From: an uncultured Collinsella sp.
GTDB taxonomy: Bacteria > Actinomycetota > Coriobacteriia > Coriobacteriales > Coriobacteriaceae
NCBI GenBank assembly: GCA_900541055.1
Contig: UQHZ01000009.1
Location: forward strand, 15,901-79,900
Reading direction: 5' to 3'
DNA length: 64,000 nt
Of this stretch, positions 1 to 9,952 are shown one piece after another. The first letter of the stretch is position 1. Every line of letters starts with the position of its first letter. A program made the position numbers and the translations under genes. A model generated the notes under the pieces. The model made no database searches. It was not told the DNA's origin and was given only the letters and a program-made list of their open reading frames with translations.

Positions 1-2277
1 CTCGAGCGAGCCGGGCTTATCGCAGTACAGACGGTCCTTCAGGGCGTCGAGGTACACGTTGGAGAGCTCGGTAACCACGAAGTCGTAGAGCGCACGGTAG
101 GCGCGCGGGAACTCGTAGCTGGCGTAGGCATCGTCGACTTCGGCCTGAACCTGGGTTAGGCGGGCAACCATGAGCTTGTCGAGCGGCAGCAAGTCGGCAA
201 AGGCGACGCCGTCGGTCTCGGGCTCAAACTGACCCTCGAGCTCGGAGAGCAAGAAGCGCAGTGTGTTGCGGAAACGACGGTAGGCATCGGACGTACGAGC
301 AAGGATCTCGTGGTCGATGGAGACATCGGAGCTGGTGTCGACGGAGGCAACCCACAGGCGGATGATGTCGGCGCCCATCTCGTCGCAGACCTTGTTGGGG
401 TCGATGACGTTGCCGAGCGACTTGGACATCTTGCGGCCCTGGCCGTCGAGCGTGAAGCCCTGCGAGACGACTGCCTTGTACGGAGCGTGGCCGTTGGCAC
501 CCACCGAGGTGAGCAGCGAGCTCTGGAACCAACCGCGGTGCTGGTCGGAGCCCTCGAGGTACACATCCGCCGGATACTCGAGCTCGGGGCGATACTCGCA
601 GACGGCCTTCCAAGACACGCCAGAGTCCCACCACACGTCGAGGATGTCCTTATCGGCCTTGAGGTGATGGCCACCGCACTTGGGGCAGACGCAGGCCTCG
701 CCCAGGTAGCTCTCGGGAGCGTCGGTGAACCAGGCATCGGAGCCCTTCTCGTGGAAGAGCTTGATGACGGCGTCGAGCGTAGCGTCGTTCATGACCTTCT
801 CGCCGCAGTCGGCGCAGGTGTAGCTGGGGATAGGCACGCCCCAGTTGCGCTGACGGCTGATGCACCAGTCGGGACGCTGCTCGACCATGGCGCCGATGCG
901 GTTGGCCGCGTGGGCCGGATACCACTTGACGTTCTCGCGGACCTCTTTGCCAGCCTGCTCGCGCAAACCGGTCTTGTCCATCGAGACAAACCACTGGTCG
1001 GTGGCACGGAAGAGCACCGGGTGCTTGCAGCGCCAGCAGTGCGGATAGCTGTGCGTGATCTTCTTCTCGAGGACCAGGGTGCCGCGCTCGCGCAGGAACT
1101 CGATGATATGCGGGTTGGCCTCATCGGTATCCATACCGCTGAAGGGGCCACCGGTGCCAAACTCCTCACCGGTGTAGAACTTGCCGTCGTCATCGACCGG
1201 CATGCAGATGTCGGTGATGCCCTCCTTGAGGCAGGCAAAGTAGTCGTCGACGCCGTGGCCGGGCGAGTTGTGGACGATACCGGTACCGTCATCGACACCA
1301 ACGTAATCGGCCAGCAGCGCCACGCCCTCAACGCCGTCAAAGATCGGCTGCTTGTAGTGGATATGATGGAAGGTCTCGGCGGGAACCACGTAGGGCTTGC
1401 CGTCGACCATGACCGGGGTGTACTCCCAGCCAAACTCCTCGCAGCACTTGGGAGCCAGGTCCTCGAGCATGACCTCGGCACGCCCATCGTGCTCAACGGC
1501 AACATAGGCGGCGCCGGGCTTGAGGGAAACTGCCTGGTCAGAGGGGATGGTCCACGGCGTGGTCGTCCAGATGATGAAGTCAACCGGGCCGTCGAAGTTC
1601 TCGAGGCCGGCGGGCTTGGAGGTCATCTCGAAGCGCACGAAGATGGACGGGCTCGTCTCGTCGGAGTACTCAATCTCGGCCTCGGCGAGTGCGGTGTGGC
1701 AGTGCTTGCACCAGTGGACGGGCTTATGACCACGATAGATCATGCCCTTGTCGAACATGGCCTTGAAGACCTCGATGTCGGCGGCGTCATGCTGGTGATA
1801 AAGCGTCAGATACGGGTTGTCCCAGTCGCCGAGCACGCCCAGGCGACGGAAGCCAGCCTTCTGGAGCTCGATGTTCTCGACAGCGAACTTGTTGCAAAGC
1901 TCGCGGATCTTAGCCGTGGAGGTCTGGTTGAACTTCTCGGTGCCGAGCTTCTCCTCGACCTTATGCTCGATCGGCTGACCGTGGCAGTCCCAACCGGGGA
2001 CATAGGGAACTTCATAGCCCTGCATCATCCAGTAACGGTTGATCATGTCCTTGGAGATCTTGTTCATGGCGTGGCCGATGTGGATCGGGCCGTTGGCGTA
2101 CGGAGGGCCGTCGTGCAGCACGAACTTCTTGTGACCCTCGTTCTTCTTTAGAACTTGCTCGTAGACCTTGTTGTCCTGCCAGTCCTTGAGTCGCTTTGGC
2201 TCGGACTTGGAAAGACCGGCACGCATGGGAAATCCGGTTTTGGGCAGATTCATCGTCTGCTTGTACTCGTTTGCCAC
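1..2277 (-). CDS. ileS: Isoleucyl-tRNA synthetase, 3'-truncated by the window edge
   Basis: Charges tRNA-Ile with isoleucine in the cytoplasm. The first ~759 codons are present and the reading frame runs off the left edge, so the C-terminal anticodon-binding and zinc regions are missing only because the window ends. The N-terminal class I signature HIGHAMNK is clear about 60 residues in, inside a segment reading DGPPYANGPIHIGHAMNK, and the KMSKS loop (RKMSKSLGN) lies near position 415. The start is the GTG at 2277-2275, placed 5-6 bases after a GAAAGGGG ribosome binding site. A T-box leader with an Ile specifier codon precedes it, which fits the assignment. No neighbour overlaps the start. 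Confidence 0.96.
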   Translation of the reverse strand, partial: MANEYKQTMNLPKTGFPMRAGLSKSEPKRLKDWQDNKVYEQVLKKNEGHKKFVLHDGPPYANGPIHIGHAMNKISKDMINRYWMMQGYEVPYVPGWDCHGQPIEHKVEEKLGTEKFNQTSTAKIRELCNKFAVENIELQKAGFRRLGVLGDWDNPYLTLYHQHDAADIEVFKAMFDKGMIYRGHKPVHWCKHCHTALAEAEIEYSDETSPSIFVRFEMTSKPAGLENFDGPVDFIIWTTTPWTIPSDQAVSLKPGAAYVAVEHDGRAEVMLEDLAPKCCEEFGWEYTPVMVDGKPYVVPAETFHHIHYKQPIFDGVEGVALLADYVGVDDGTGIVHNSPGHGVDDYFACLKEGITDICMPVDDDGKFYTGEEFGTGGPFSGMDTDEANPHIIEFLRERGTLVLEKKITHSYPHCWRCKHPVLFRATDQWFVSMDKTGLREQAGKEVRENVKWYPAHAANRIGAMVEQRPDWCISRQRNWGVPIPSYTCADCGEKVMNDATLDAVIKLFHEKGSDAWFTDAPESYLGEACVCPKCGGHHLKADKDILDVWWDSGVSWKAVCEYRPELEYPADVYLEGSDQHRGWFQSSLLTSVGANGHAPYKAVVSQGFTLDGQGRKMSKSLGNVIDPNKVCDEMGADIIRLWVASVDTSSDVSIDHEILARTSDAYRRFRNTLRFLLSELEGQFEPETDGVAFADLLPLDKLMVARLTQVQAEVDDAYASYEFPRAYRALYDFVVTELSNVYLDALKDRLYCDKPGSLE

Positions 2278-2320
2278 GGTACCCCTTTCATGTCGTGGGC
2301 GCGCACGCCCGATGGGCACC

Positions 2321-2358
2321 AAAAAAAGCGCCCGTCCCTGCAAGCTGGGACGAAGCGC
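2321..2358 (-). terminator. Intrinsic terminator of the ileS T-box
   Basis: Minus-strand hairpin GCGC..CGTCCC / GGGACGGGCGC with a small A-A bulge and an 8-base loop, followed directly by seven T residues. The left arm shares CGTCCCAGCTT with the antiterminator, making the two folds mutually exclusive. Confidence 0.85.
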
Positions 2359-2620
2359 CACAAAACGGGCTGCACGCCCACAAAAGCTCTTCGCTTAACC
2401 ACCCAGCTTAGATGCCCTCGCCCGCGTATTCGCGCGCTCGCATCCGTTACTCGGCTGGCCTGTATCGACGACCATCTCGGCGATGTCTACTAAGACGAAC
2501 CTGCGCGGCACGTCCGTTGGGACCGCAGCTCCGGGGTGATTTTCATCGGTCGCATGCACGGGTTCTCAGCGCTCCCCGCTCTCTGTAGCATGCGGACGGC
2601 CGACTACTCGTCCCCATCAA
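2321..2620 (-). promoter_or_regulatory. T-box riboswitch controlling ileS
   Basis: The leader between the ileS start and about 2620 has the parts of a tRNA-sensing T-box. Reading the minus strand there is a stem I region, a GAAAATCACC segment in which ATC (2540-2538) is the likely isoleucine specifier codon, and a T-box core GCTGGGTGGTTAAGCG (around 2408-2392). The core's AAGCTGGG can pair with CCCAGCTT (2349-2342) to make an antiterminator. That pairing excludes a downstream terminator hairpin, so uncharged tRNA-Ile should favour read-through into ileS. The core differs slightly from the textbook GGGTGGNACCGCG, having TTAAGCG in the bulge arm. Exact 5' end unknown. Confidence 0.88.
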
Positions 2621-2716
2621 CGCTTATGCGGAGTATGCTAGCACGTTCCGCGCCGGCGAAAAACCCTCAACACTGGTTTTATACGTTCGAAATTTCTCGC
2701 GGCTGTGGACCTTCTC

Positions 2717-2746
2717 TTGGAGCAAAATACCTGAAAGCACTTTATC
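2717..2746 (+). promoter_or_regulatory. Possible promoter of the glycerol-dehydrogenase-like gene
   Basis: TTGGAG (2717-2722) and TTTATC (2741-2746) are separated by 18 bases and lie 19 bases before the ATG of the next gene, with GAAAGAAGG as ribosome binding site between. A short leader fits a simple sigma-70 promoter, but the -10 is weak. Confidence 0.3.
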
Positions 2747-2764
2747 GAACGAAAGAAGGTTGCT

Positions 2765-3847
2765 ATGCGCACGATTGGAATGAGCGACTACACCGTTGGC
2801 GAGGATTGTTTTACCGAGTTGCCCGCCGCACTGGCAGAGTACGGAGCGACCAAGGTCGCCATCATCGGCGGCAAGCGAGCCCTGGCTGCGGCGCTGCCGG
2901 GCATCGAGGCTGCGCTGGCAGGCACCGACGTCGAGATTCTGGAGACGCGCGTCTACGGCACCAACAGCACGCGCGCCAATATCGCCAAGGTCGTGAACTC
3001 CCCCGCTTGCCAGCAGGCAGACGTGCTTATCGCCTGTGGCGGCGGCAAGGCACTCGACACCGTGAAGACCGCAGCCATCGAGCTCAAGAAGATCGTCTTC
3101 ACCGTCCCGACGATCTGTTCCAACTGCTCGGCCGCGACCGCCATTGCCGTCGTGTACAACGACGACGGCTCGCTCGAGGGATATTCGTACCCCAACCGAC
3201 CTGCGCATATCTTCATCAACCCCAAGATTATCGCCGAAGCTCCGGCGGAGTACTTCTGGGCCGGCGTGGGCGATGCCCTGTCCAAGCAGCCCGAGGTCGA
3301 ATACGCCACGAGCGCCGGTAATTTGGAGCATACCGCCGGTCTTGGCCTGGCACTCGCCCACACCTGCTCCGAGCCGCTGTTTACCTATGGCGTCCAGGGT
3401 CTTGAGGACGTGCGCCAGGACCTGTCGAGCGAGGCCGTCAAGCAAATCGCACTCGATATCGTGGTCAATACGGGCTATGTCTCGAACCTGACGAACCAGA
3501 ACGATTACTACTACAACTCGAGCGTGGCGCACGCATTCTACAACGCCACATGCAGCATTCCGCGCGAGGGCACCTACCTGCACGGCGAAGTCGTGAGCCT
3601 GGGCGTGCTCGTGCTGTTCGCCTATACGGGCGATACCGAGAACCTTGAGCACTACGCGGCCTTTAACAAGCAGATGGGCCTGCCCGTGACGCTTGAGCAG
3701 GTCGGGCTTTCCGAGTCCGATATCCCGGCCCTGTGCGAGTACGCGCACGCCACCAACGAGTGGAAGCAGGGCAACCCCGAGCCCTTCACCGACGAAAAGT
3801 TCGCCGCCGCCATCAAGGCCGCAAACGCCTACGGCCACACGCTCTAG
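2765..3847 (+). CDS. gldA: Glycerol dehydrogenase-like iron/zinc alcohol dehydrogenase
   Basis: A 360-residue member of the iron-containing alcohol dehydrogenase / glycerol dehydrogenase superfamily. It probably oxidises glycerol or a related polyol with NAD(P). The N-terminal Rossmann half carries the GGGKALDTVK nucleotide-binding motif (about residues 92-101). The C-terminal half shows the expected metal ligands in order: Asp in VGDALSK, His in SSVAHAFYN and His in TYLHGEVVSLG. ATG at 2765 follows a GAAAGAAGG site. It is a single-gene unit, ended by a hairpin terminator shared with the convergent DUF523 gene. The precise substrate cannot be read from sequence; close relatives include glycerol-1-phosphate dehydrogenases. 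Confidence 0.85.
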   Translation: MRTIGMSDYTVGEDCFTELPAALAEYGATKVAIIGGKRALAAALPGIEAALAGTDVEILETRVYGTNSTRANIAKVVNSPACQQADVLIACGGGKALDTVKTAAIELKKIVFTVPTICSNCSAATAIAVVYNDDGSLEGYSYPNRPAHIFINPKIIAEAPAEYFWAGVGDALSKQPEVEYATSAGNLEHTAGLGLALAHTCSEPLFTYGVQGLEDVRQDLSSEAVKQIALDIVVNTGYVSNLTNQNDYYYNSSVAHAFYNATCSIPREGTYLHGEVVSLGVLVLFAYTGDTENLEHYAAFNKQMGLPVTLEQVGLSESDIPALCEYAHATNEWKQGNPEPFTDEKFAAAIKAANAYGHTL

Positions 3848-3856
3848 GCCTAGCCC

Positions 3857-3896
3857 AAAACCACCACAAGGGAGCAGCACCTTTGTGGTGGTTTTT
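3857..3896. terminator. Bidirectional terminator between convergent genes
   Basis: Hairpin AACCACCACAAGG / CCTTTGTGGTGGTT followed by six T on the plus strand and by TTTT on the minus strand. It sits just after the plus-strand dehydrogenase and at the stop of the minus-strand DUF523 gene, so it can serve both. Confidence 0.85.
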
Positions 3897-4351
3897 TATT
3901 GCTCCAGCATGCTGGGGTCGAACTCGCTAGCCGGGATCACGCGATAACCGTGGCGGAGCAGTAAATCAACGAAGACGCCGTTGCCCGCCGTAAGGGTGCC
4001 GCTGAATGTTCCGTCGTAGATGCGACCCGCGCCGCACGAGGGACTACGGTCCTGCAGGATGCACGCGGCGATCTCTTCCGGCCCGCCCGCCTGCTCGCAC
4101 ATATCGAGCGCTCGTTGGGCACCCAGGCGAAATTCGCGATCGACCGAGATGCCCTCGCAGGTACGAACCTCTCCGTTCACAATCTCGGACGGCTTGCGCG
4201 GCGTGGGCAGGCCCCCAAAGACCTCAGGGCACACCAAGAGGACCTCGGTCCCTGTACGCTCGCAGGCCTCGACCAACTCGCGATGGTAGTTGTCGAGCCC
4301 GTTATACTTGCAGCTCTCGCCCATCAAGCAGGCGCTCACCACGATCTTCAT
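3896..4351 (-). CDS. DUF523 family protein
   Basis: A 151-residue DUF523 protein (YbbK-like). The family hallmarks are visible: an N-terminal KIVVSACLMGESCKYNG segment, then VCPEVFGGLPTPRKPSE, and the Cys-containing ILQDRSPSCG near residue 110. Conserved cysteines suggest a metal or redox role, but the family's biochemical function is not established as far as I know. The ATG at 4351 follows GAGAGGGATTGA; an in-frame TTG five codons earlier is an unlikely start because it would place the ribosome binding site inside the gene. Its stop lies within the shared terminator. Confidence 0.85.
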   Translation of the reverse strand: MKIVVSACLMGESCKYNGLDNYHRELVEACERTGTEVLLVCPEVFGGLPTPRKPSEIVNGEVRTCEGISVDREFRLGAQRALDMCEQAGGPEEIAACILQDRSPSCGAGRIYDGTFSGTLTAGNGVFVDLLLRHGYRVIPASEFDPSMLEQ

Positions 4352-4371
4352 TTCAATCCCTCTCAAGCAAA

Positions 4372-4406
4372 ACGCCCCATTTGAGAAAGCTGCTCAAATG
4401 GGGCGT
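4372..4406 (-). terminator. Terminator of ftsH
   Basis: Perfect 14-base-pair stem ACGCCCCATTTGAG / CTCAAATGGGGCGT with a 7-base loop, followed on the minus strand by TTTTGCTT. It lies 27 bases beyond the ftsH stop and just before the DUF523 ribosome binding site. Confidence 0.85.
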
Positions 4407-4432
4407 CGACGTTTACTGGCTCGGCCGCGGCT

Positions 4433-6340
<1,908 letters not shown>

Positions 6341-6417
6341 CTACTGGGGTTAATAATGCTTTCTAGAATACCCAACCCGGACGGCGATAAACCGACGCCG
6401 GGCACGAAAAGACAGAG

Positions 6418-6903
6418 ATGGCATCACTGGAAGTCGGCAAGGTTCAAATCTATACGGGCGACGGCAAGGGCAAGACGACGGCTGCGCTGGGGCTCGCGCT
6501 GCGTGCCACGGGCTATGGACTTAACGTGCTCATGCTTCAGTTTGCCAAGAAGCTGCACTGCGCCGAACATGATGCAGCACCTCGTTTAGGGCTACGCATC
6601 GTACAAGCCGACCGCGACACACCCGAGGCTTGCGCCGCGCAGATCATGGAGCTCGCATGCGAGCAGATATCACAGGTCGACGTTCTGATTTTGGATGAAC
6701 TCGGCGAGGCCATGCGCCGCGGCTTCGTGACGCGCGAGGATGTCGAAGCGCTGATCGCGATAAAGCCCGCCACCACGGAGCTCGTGCTCACCGGCCGGGG
6801 CTTGCTGCCCCTCGCGAACCTCGCCGACCTTGTCACCGAAATGCGCCCCATCAAACACTACTTCGACGAAGGACTCCTAGCCCGCCAAGGCATCGAATAC
6901 TAG
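6418..6903 (+). CDS. cobO: Cob(I)yrinic acid a,c-diamide adenosyltransferase (BtuR/CobA type)
   Basis: Transfers the 5'-deoxyadenosyl group from ATP to cob(I)alamin or cobyrinic acid, giving coenzyme B12. The 161-residue protein starts with the P-loop YTGDGKGKTTAALG (about residues 12-25) typical of the CobO/BtuR fold. VDVLILDELGEAMRRG and ELVLTGRG match the family's Walker B-like and C-terminal regions. It is slightly shorter than the usual 170-200 residues because the N-terminal arm is short. No other cobalamin gene is beside it, so salvage of imported corrinoids is as likely as de novo synthesis. Its TAG stop is the first arm of a palindrome shared with the convergent MATE gene. Confidence 0.9.
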   Translation: MASLEVGKVQIYTGDGKGKTTAALGLALRATGYGLNVLMLQFAKKLHCAEHDAAPRLGLRIVQADRDTPEACAAQIMELACEQISQVDVLILDELGEAMRRGFVTREDVEALIAIKPATTELVLTGRGLLPLANLADLVTEMRPIKHYFDEGLLARQGIEY

Positions 6904-6928
6904 CCATTGGGGACGTCCCGAATGGCTA
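6901..6928. repeat. Palindrome carrying the stop codons of two convergent genes
   Basis: A 28-base near-perfect inverted repeat: TAGCCATT, G, GGGACGTCCC, G, AATGGCTA. The first TAG is the stop of cobO on the plus strand; the mirrored CTA is the TAG stop of the MATE gene on the minus strand. The core GGGGACGT is shared with a repeat at 27103-27146. It may also act as a weak bidirectional terminator, though T runs are absent. Confidence 0.8.
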
Positions 6929-8275
6929 GGCGGTGGCGCGGCCGAGCCAGTTGCCGCTGTGATGGTAGACGGTGAACATCATGGCGGTGATTACCCAGGT
7001 TACGGGGTAGACAAGCAGCAGGTGCTCAAGCGAAGGATCAAACGGCATGATCGCAAACACCCAGATCACCCTCAAGACAACGGTGCCAAAGATGGTGAGC
7101 ATCATAGGCTGCAAGCTCACGCCAGCGCCGCGAATGGAGCCCGACGCGTTCTCGATAATCGAGAAGATCGCGTAGAACGGCGCGATGAAATGAAGAATCG
7201 TCGTGGTGTACGCCGAAATCGAAACATCGTCGACAAACAGACGCGACAACGGACCCGAGAACACCAGCAACACGGCAGACAGGCCACCAATGAGCATAAA
7301 CGACAGCACGAGCGACGTGTGGTATCCCTTTCGCATGCGCTCGTAGTTGCGCGCGCCAAAGTTCTGTGCCGAAAACGTGGTAATCGACACGCCAAGCGCC
7401 TCGGTAACCATCCAGACAATGCCATCTAAGCGGCCCGAAAGACCCCACGCCGTGGTGACATCGGCACCAAACGAGTTGACCGATACCTGAATCAAAACGT
7501 TGGAAATCGAATACGCAGCAGACTGAAAGCCAAGCGGCAGACCACACGAGATCATACTCTTACAAATGCCAGGATCAATGCCGAGTTTGGACAGTGAAAG
7601 CCGCCACGCACCCGGTGCGTGCATCATACGAATCACGATCATCGTGGCGTTGGAGCAAATGGTCAGCGCCACCGCGATGCCGCAGCCCAAAGCCTCCATA
7701 TGAAGCACGGCAACGAAGATGACGTCCAGCACCGCATTAACAAGGCAGCCGGAAGCGATGATCACAGCAGGCCCGCGCGTGTCGCCCACGGCGCGCAGCA
7801 GTGCCGTTCCCATATTGAGCAGCAGTGCCGCAACCATCGCGGCAAAATAACAGCGAGCATAGGCCACGCCCTCGGCCAATAGTTCATGCGGCGTGTTCAT
7901 AAGCACCAGCATGGGCTCAACGAACACTATGCCAAGAATCGAGAAAACGATACCGCCCACCAGCGCGAGCGTCATGGCTGTATGGACCGAACGACTCAGT
8001 CGCTCATCATCGTGCTGACCAAAATACTGACCGGTAATGACCGCGCAGCCGGCGCCGACGCCAACGCAAAAGCCAATGCAGAGCTCGGTGAGCACCATCG
8101 TAGCTTGAATGCCACCTAGCGCGAGCTTGCCGCCAAACTGACCGACGATATAGGTACCGATAAGCGTGTAGGCCTGCTGAAAAAACGAACTAAAAAAGAT
8201 GGGAACGCACAGCGAAAGCAGCTGCTGCCAAATAACACCCTGTGTTACATCGATAGCCGTAGATTTCTTAGCCAC
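6926..8275 (-). CDS. MATE family efflux transporter
   Basis: A 449-residue multidrug-and-toxin-extrusion-type membrane antiporter. It has about twelve hydrophobic segments in two homologous halves and the MATE-like FFQQAYTLIGTYIVGQFGG near the N-terminus; the repeat half contains LPLGFQSAAYSISNVLIQVSVNSFGAD-like sequence. The start is taken as the GTG at 8275, directly after GGGGAGGGC. An upstream in-frame TTG would add 11 residues (SVDVRFWGGR) without a ribosome binding site. The substrate (drug, organic cation or metabolite) cannot be inferred. It stands alone, converging on cobO. Confidence 0.9.
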   Translation of the reverse strand: MAKKSTAIDVTQGVIWQQLLSLCVPIFFSSFFQQAYTLIGTYIVGQFGGKLALGGIQATMVLTELCIGFCVGVGAGCAVITGQYFGQHDDERLSRSVHTAMTLALVGGIVFSILGIVFVEPMLVLMNTPHELLAEGVAYARCYFAAMVAALLLNMGTALLRAVGDTRGPAVIIASGCLVNAVLDVIFVAVLHMEALGCGIAVALTICSNATMIVIRMMHAPGAWRLSLSKLGIDPGICKSMISCGLPLGFQSAAYSISNVLIQVSVNSFGADVTTAWGLSGRLDGIVWMVTEALGVSITTFSAQNFGARNYERMRKGYHTSLVLSFMLIGGLSAVLLVFSGPLSRLFVDDVSISAYTTTILHFIAPFYAIFSIIENASGSIRGAGVSLQPMMLTIFGTVVLRVIWVFAIMPFDPSLEHLLLVYPVTWVITAMMFTVYHHSGNWLGRATA

Positions 8276-8324
8276 ACGCCCTCCCCAAAAGCGTACGTCA
8301 ACCGACAAAACAGTAATTAAAGAC

Positions 8325-8344
8325 CTAAGCTAATAGCAGCTTAG
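8325..8344 (-). terminator. Possible weak terminator after the SpoU-type methyltransferase
   Basis: Stem CTAAGCT / AGCTTAG with a 6-base loop, followed on the minus strand by GTCTTTAATT. It lies 57 bases after the methyltransferase stop and 50 bases before the MATE start. Short stem and broken T run keep confidence low. Confidence 0.35.
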
Positions 8345-8400
8345 CACCGACCGACGTCGACCGAAACACCCCGAGTCAGAGCCCGGTGCAAACTATCTGC

Positions 8401-9315
8401 CTAGTGATACAGCCCCGGCTGGTAGTGATACTCGTTGCTCACGTGCGGGCACAGCTGCCAAAAGGCGACGGCACTCGCCGCGGCCACGTTGAGCGAATCG
8501 ACCCCGTGCGCCATCGGAATACGCACGGCTCGGTCGCAGCCCGCGATAGTCTTGGCGCCCAGGCCGGCACCCTCGGTGCCCATAAAGATCGCCAGGCGAT
8601 CAACCTCCTGCAGCACGGGATCGTCCAGCGAAACGGAGTCGTCCGTCAGTGCCATCGCAGCGCACGAAAAACCGGCTTCGTGCAGTGCCGCCAGGCCATC
8701 GTGCGGCCACACACGAGCCTCGCTGCCAATACGCGTCCACGGCACCTGAAACACCGTGCCCATGCTCACGCGGGCCGAGCGACGGTACAGCGGGTCGCAG
8801 CACGTCGGACTGACCAAAATACCGTCGACATTGAGCGCGGCGGCCGAGCGGAAAATCGCACCCACGTTCGTGTGGTCGACAATACCCTCGAGCACGCACA
8901 CGCGCACCGGGCGATCCCCCGCCGCCTCAACGACGCCACCCAAGAACTCATCAACCGGAATCTGCCGCGGGCGACGAAACGCCGCGAGCGCACCGCGCGT
9001 CACGTTAAAGCCCGTCAGCTGCTCCATGAGTTCCATGGAAGCCACGAACACAGGAACCGGACCTGCGCCCTCGCGCACAACCAGGCGCTCAAACAGCGGC
9101 ATCATCTGGTCGAGCCAGCGTTCGCCCAAAAGAAAGCTCACCGGCTCATATCCGGCGCGAACCGCGCGCTCGATAACCTTGGCACTCTCGGCGATAAAGA
9201 TGCCCTTTTGCGGCTCTAGCACGCAGCGCAGTTCACGCTCGGTCAGTCGCACGTAGGCATCGAGCCGCTCGTCCTCGAGCGAATCAATTCGCAGAACCTC
9301 AACGGCATCAGTCAT
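8401..9315 (-). CDS. TrmH/SpoU family RNA 2'-O-methyltransferase
   Basis: A SAM-dependent 2'-O-ribose methyltransferase of the SPOUT class acting on rRNA or tRNA. The C-terminal knot domain shows the three SpoU motifs in order: HTNVGAIFRSA (motif 1, Asn and Arg), FMGTEGAGLG (motif 2) and IPMAHGVDSLNVAAASAV (motif 3). The N-terminal ~110 residues form the substrate-recognition part, with LEPQKGIFIAESAKVIERA typical of the family. The start chosen is the ATG at 9315 after GGCAGGCTGCT; an ATG 11 codons upstream (9348) is possible. Target nucleotide unknown. Confidence 0.88.
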   Translation of the reverse strand: MTDAVEVLRIDSLEDERLDAYVRLTERELRCVLEPQKGIFIAESAKVIERAVRAGYEPVSFLLGERWLDQMMPLFERLVVREGAGPVPVFVASMELMEQLTGFNVTRGALAAFRRPRQIPVDEFLGGVVEAAGDRPVRVCVLEGIVDHTNVGAIFRSAAALNVDGILVSPTCCDPLYRRSARVSMGTVFQVPWTRIGSEARVWPHDGLAALHEAGFSCAAMALTDDSVSLDDPVLQEVDRLAIFMGTEGAGLGAKTIAGCDRAVRIPMAHGVDSLNVAAASAVAFWQLCPHVSNEYHYQPGLYH

Positions 9316-9424
9316 AGCAGCCTGCCCGCACCCTTCTTTACAGCACATCTATACCAAACGAGGCGACGCTAAGCGCCGCCCCATACATTCAATCAACCCG
9401 ATAATACCGTTCACGCCAGGCGAT

Positions 9425-9943
9425 TTACGCCTCAACGCGACGATACGTCACGAACTCATAATCGACACCCTCGTCGCCCTCGCCCGAGGCAATCGTGGCA
9501 ACACCGCCACGCCACGCAATCTCCCACGCGGGATCGGCGTCCAAATCGGGAAAGTACGTGTCCACGGCATGAGTGCAATGGTTGTGCGTGACCTCGACCT
9601 CGGCGCAATACGGCAAAAACTGCCGATACACCTCGCCGCCACCGATCACCCAGGCAACGGGCTCATCGGCAACCGCGGCGAGCGCCTCGTCGATGCTATG
9701 CACCACGTCGACGCCCTCGACAGCAAAATCCTCGTCGCGGGTAAGCACGATATTGCGACGGTTCTTGAGTGGACGCCCACCGGGAAAACTCAGCAGCGTC
9801 TTGCGCCCCATGATGACCGGGCAGCCCTTGGTGCAGGCCACAAAATGGCGCATGTCGGCGCGATTGGACACCACCATGTCGCCCTCGCACCCAATGCCCC
9901 AATCGTCACACACGGCAACGATAGCAGATAGCTTACACGTCAT
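9425..9943 (-). CDS. folA: Dihydrofolate reductase
   Basis: Reduces dihydrofolate to tetrahydrofolate with NADPH. The 172-residue protein has the DHFR landmarks: LSAIVAVCDDWGIGCEGDMV near the N-terminus (substrate loop with the usual W-G-I-G), MRHFVACTKGCPVIMGRKTLLSFP (NADPH-binding GRKT) and AWVIGGGEVYRQFLP (GGxxxY). ATG at 9943 is preceded by AGGTGGTGCTC. It lies 9 bases after the thyA stop in the same direction. The pair is a classic unit, since ThyA makes dihydrofolate and FolA recycles it. Confidence 0.95.
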   Translation of the reverse strand: MTCKLSAIVAVCDDWGIGCEGDMVVSNRADMRHFVACTKGCPVIMGRKTLLSFPGGRPLKNRRNIVLTRDEDFAVEGVDVVHSIDEALAAVADEPVAWVIGGGEVYRQFLPYCAEVEVTHNHCTHAVDTYFPDLDADPAWEIAWRGGVATIASGEGDEGVDYEFVTYRRVEA

Positions 9944-9952
9944 GAGCACCAC

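Noticed and set aside
310..2151. A 613-codon open frame on the plus strand opposite ileS
   Set aside because: It is a mirror frame produced by the strong third-position G/C bias of ileS on the other strand. It lacks any family motif and its composition (Asp/Val/Gly/His-rich) is typical of antisense frames.
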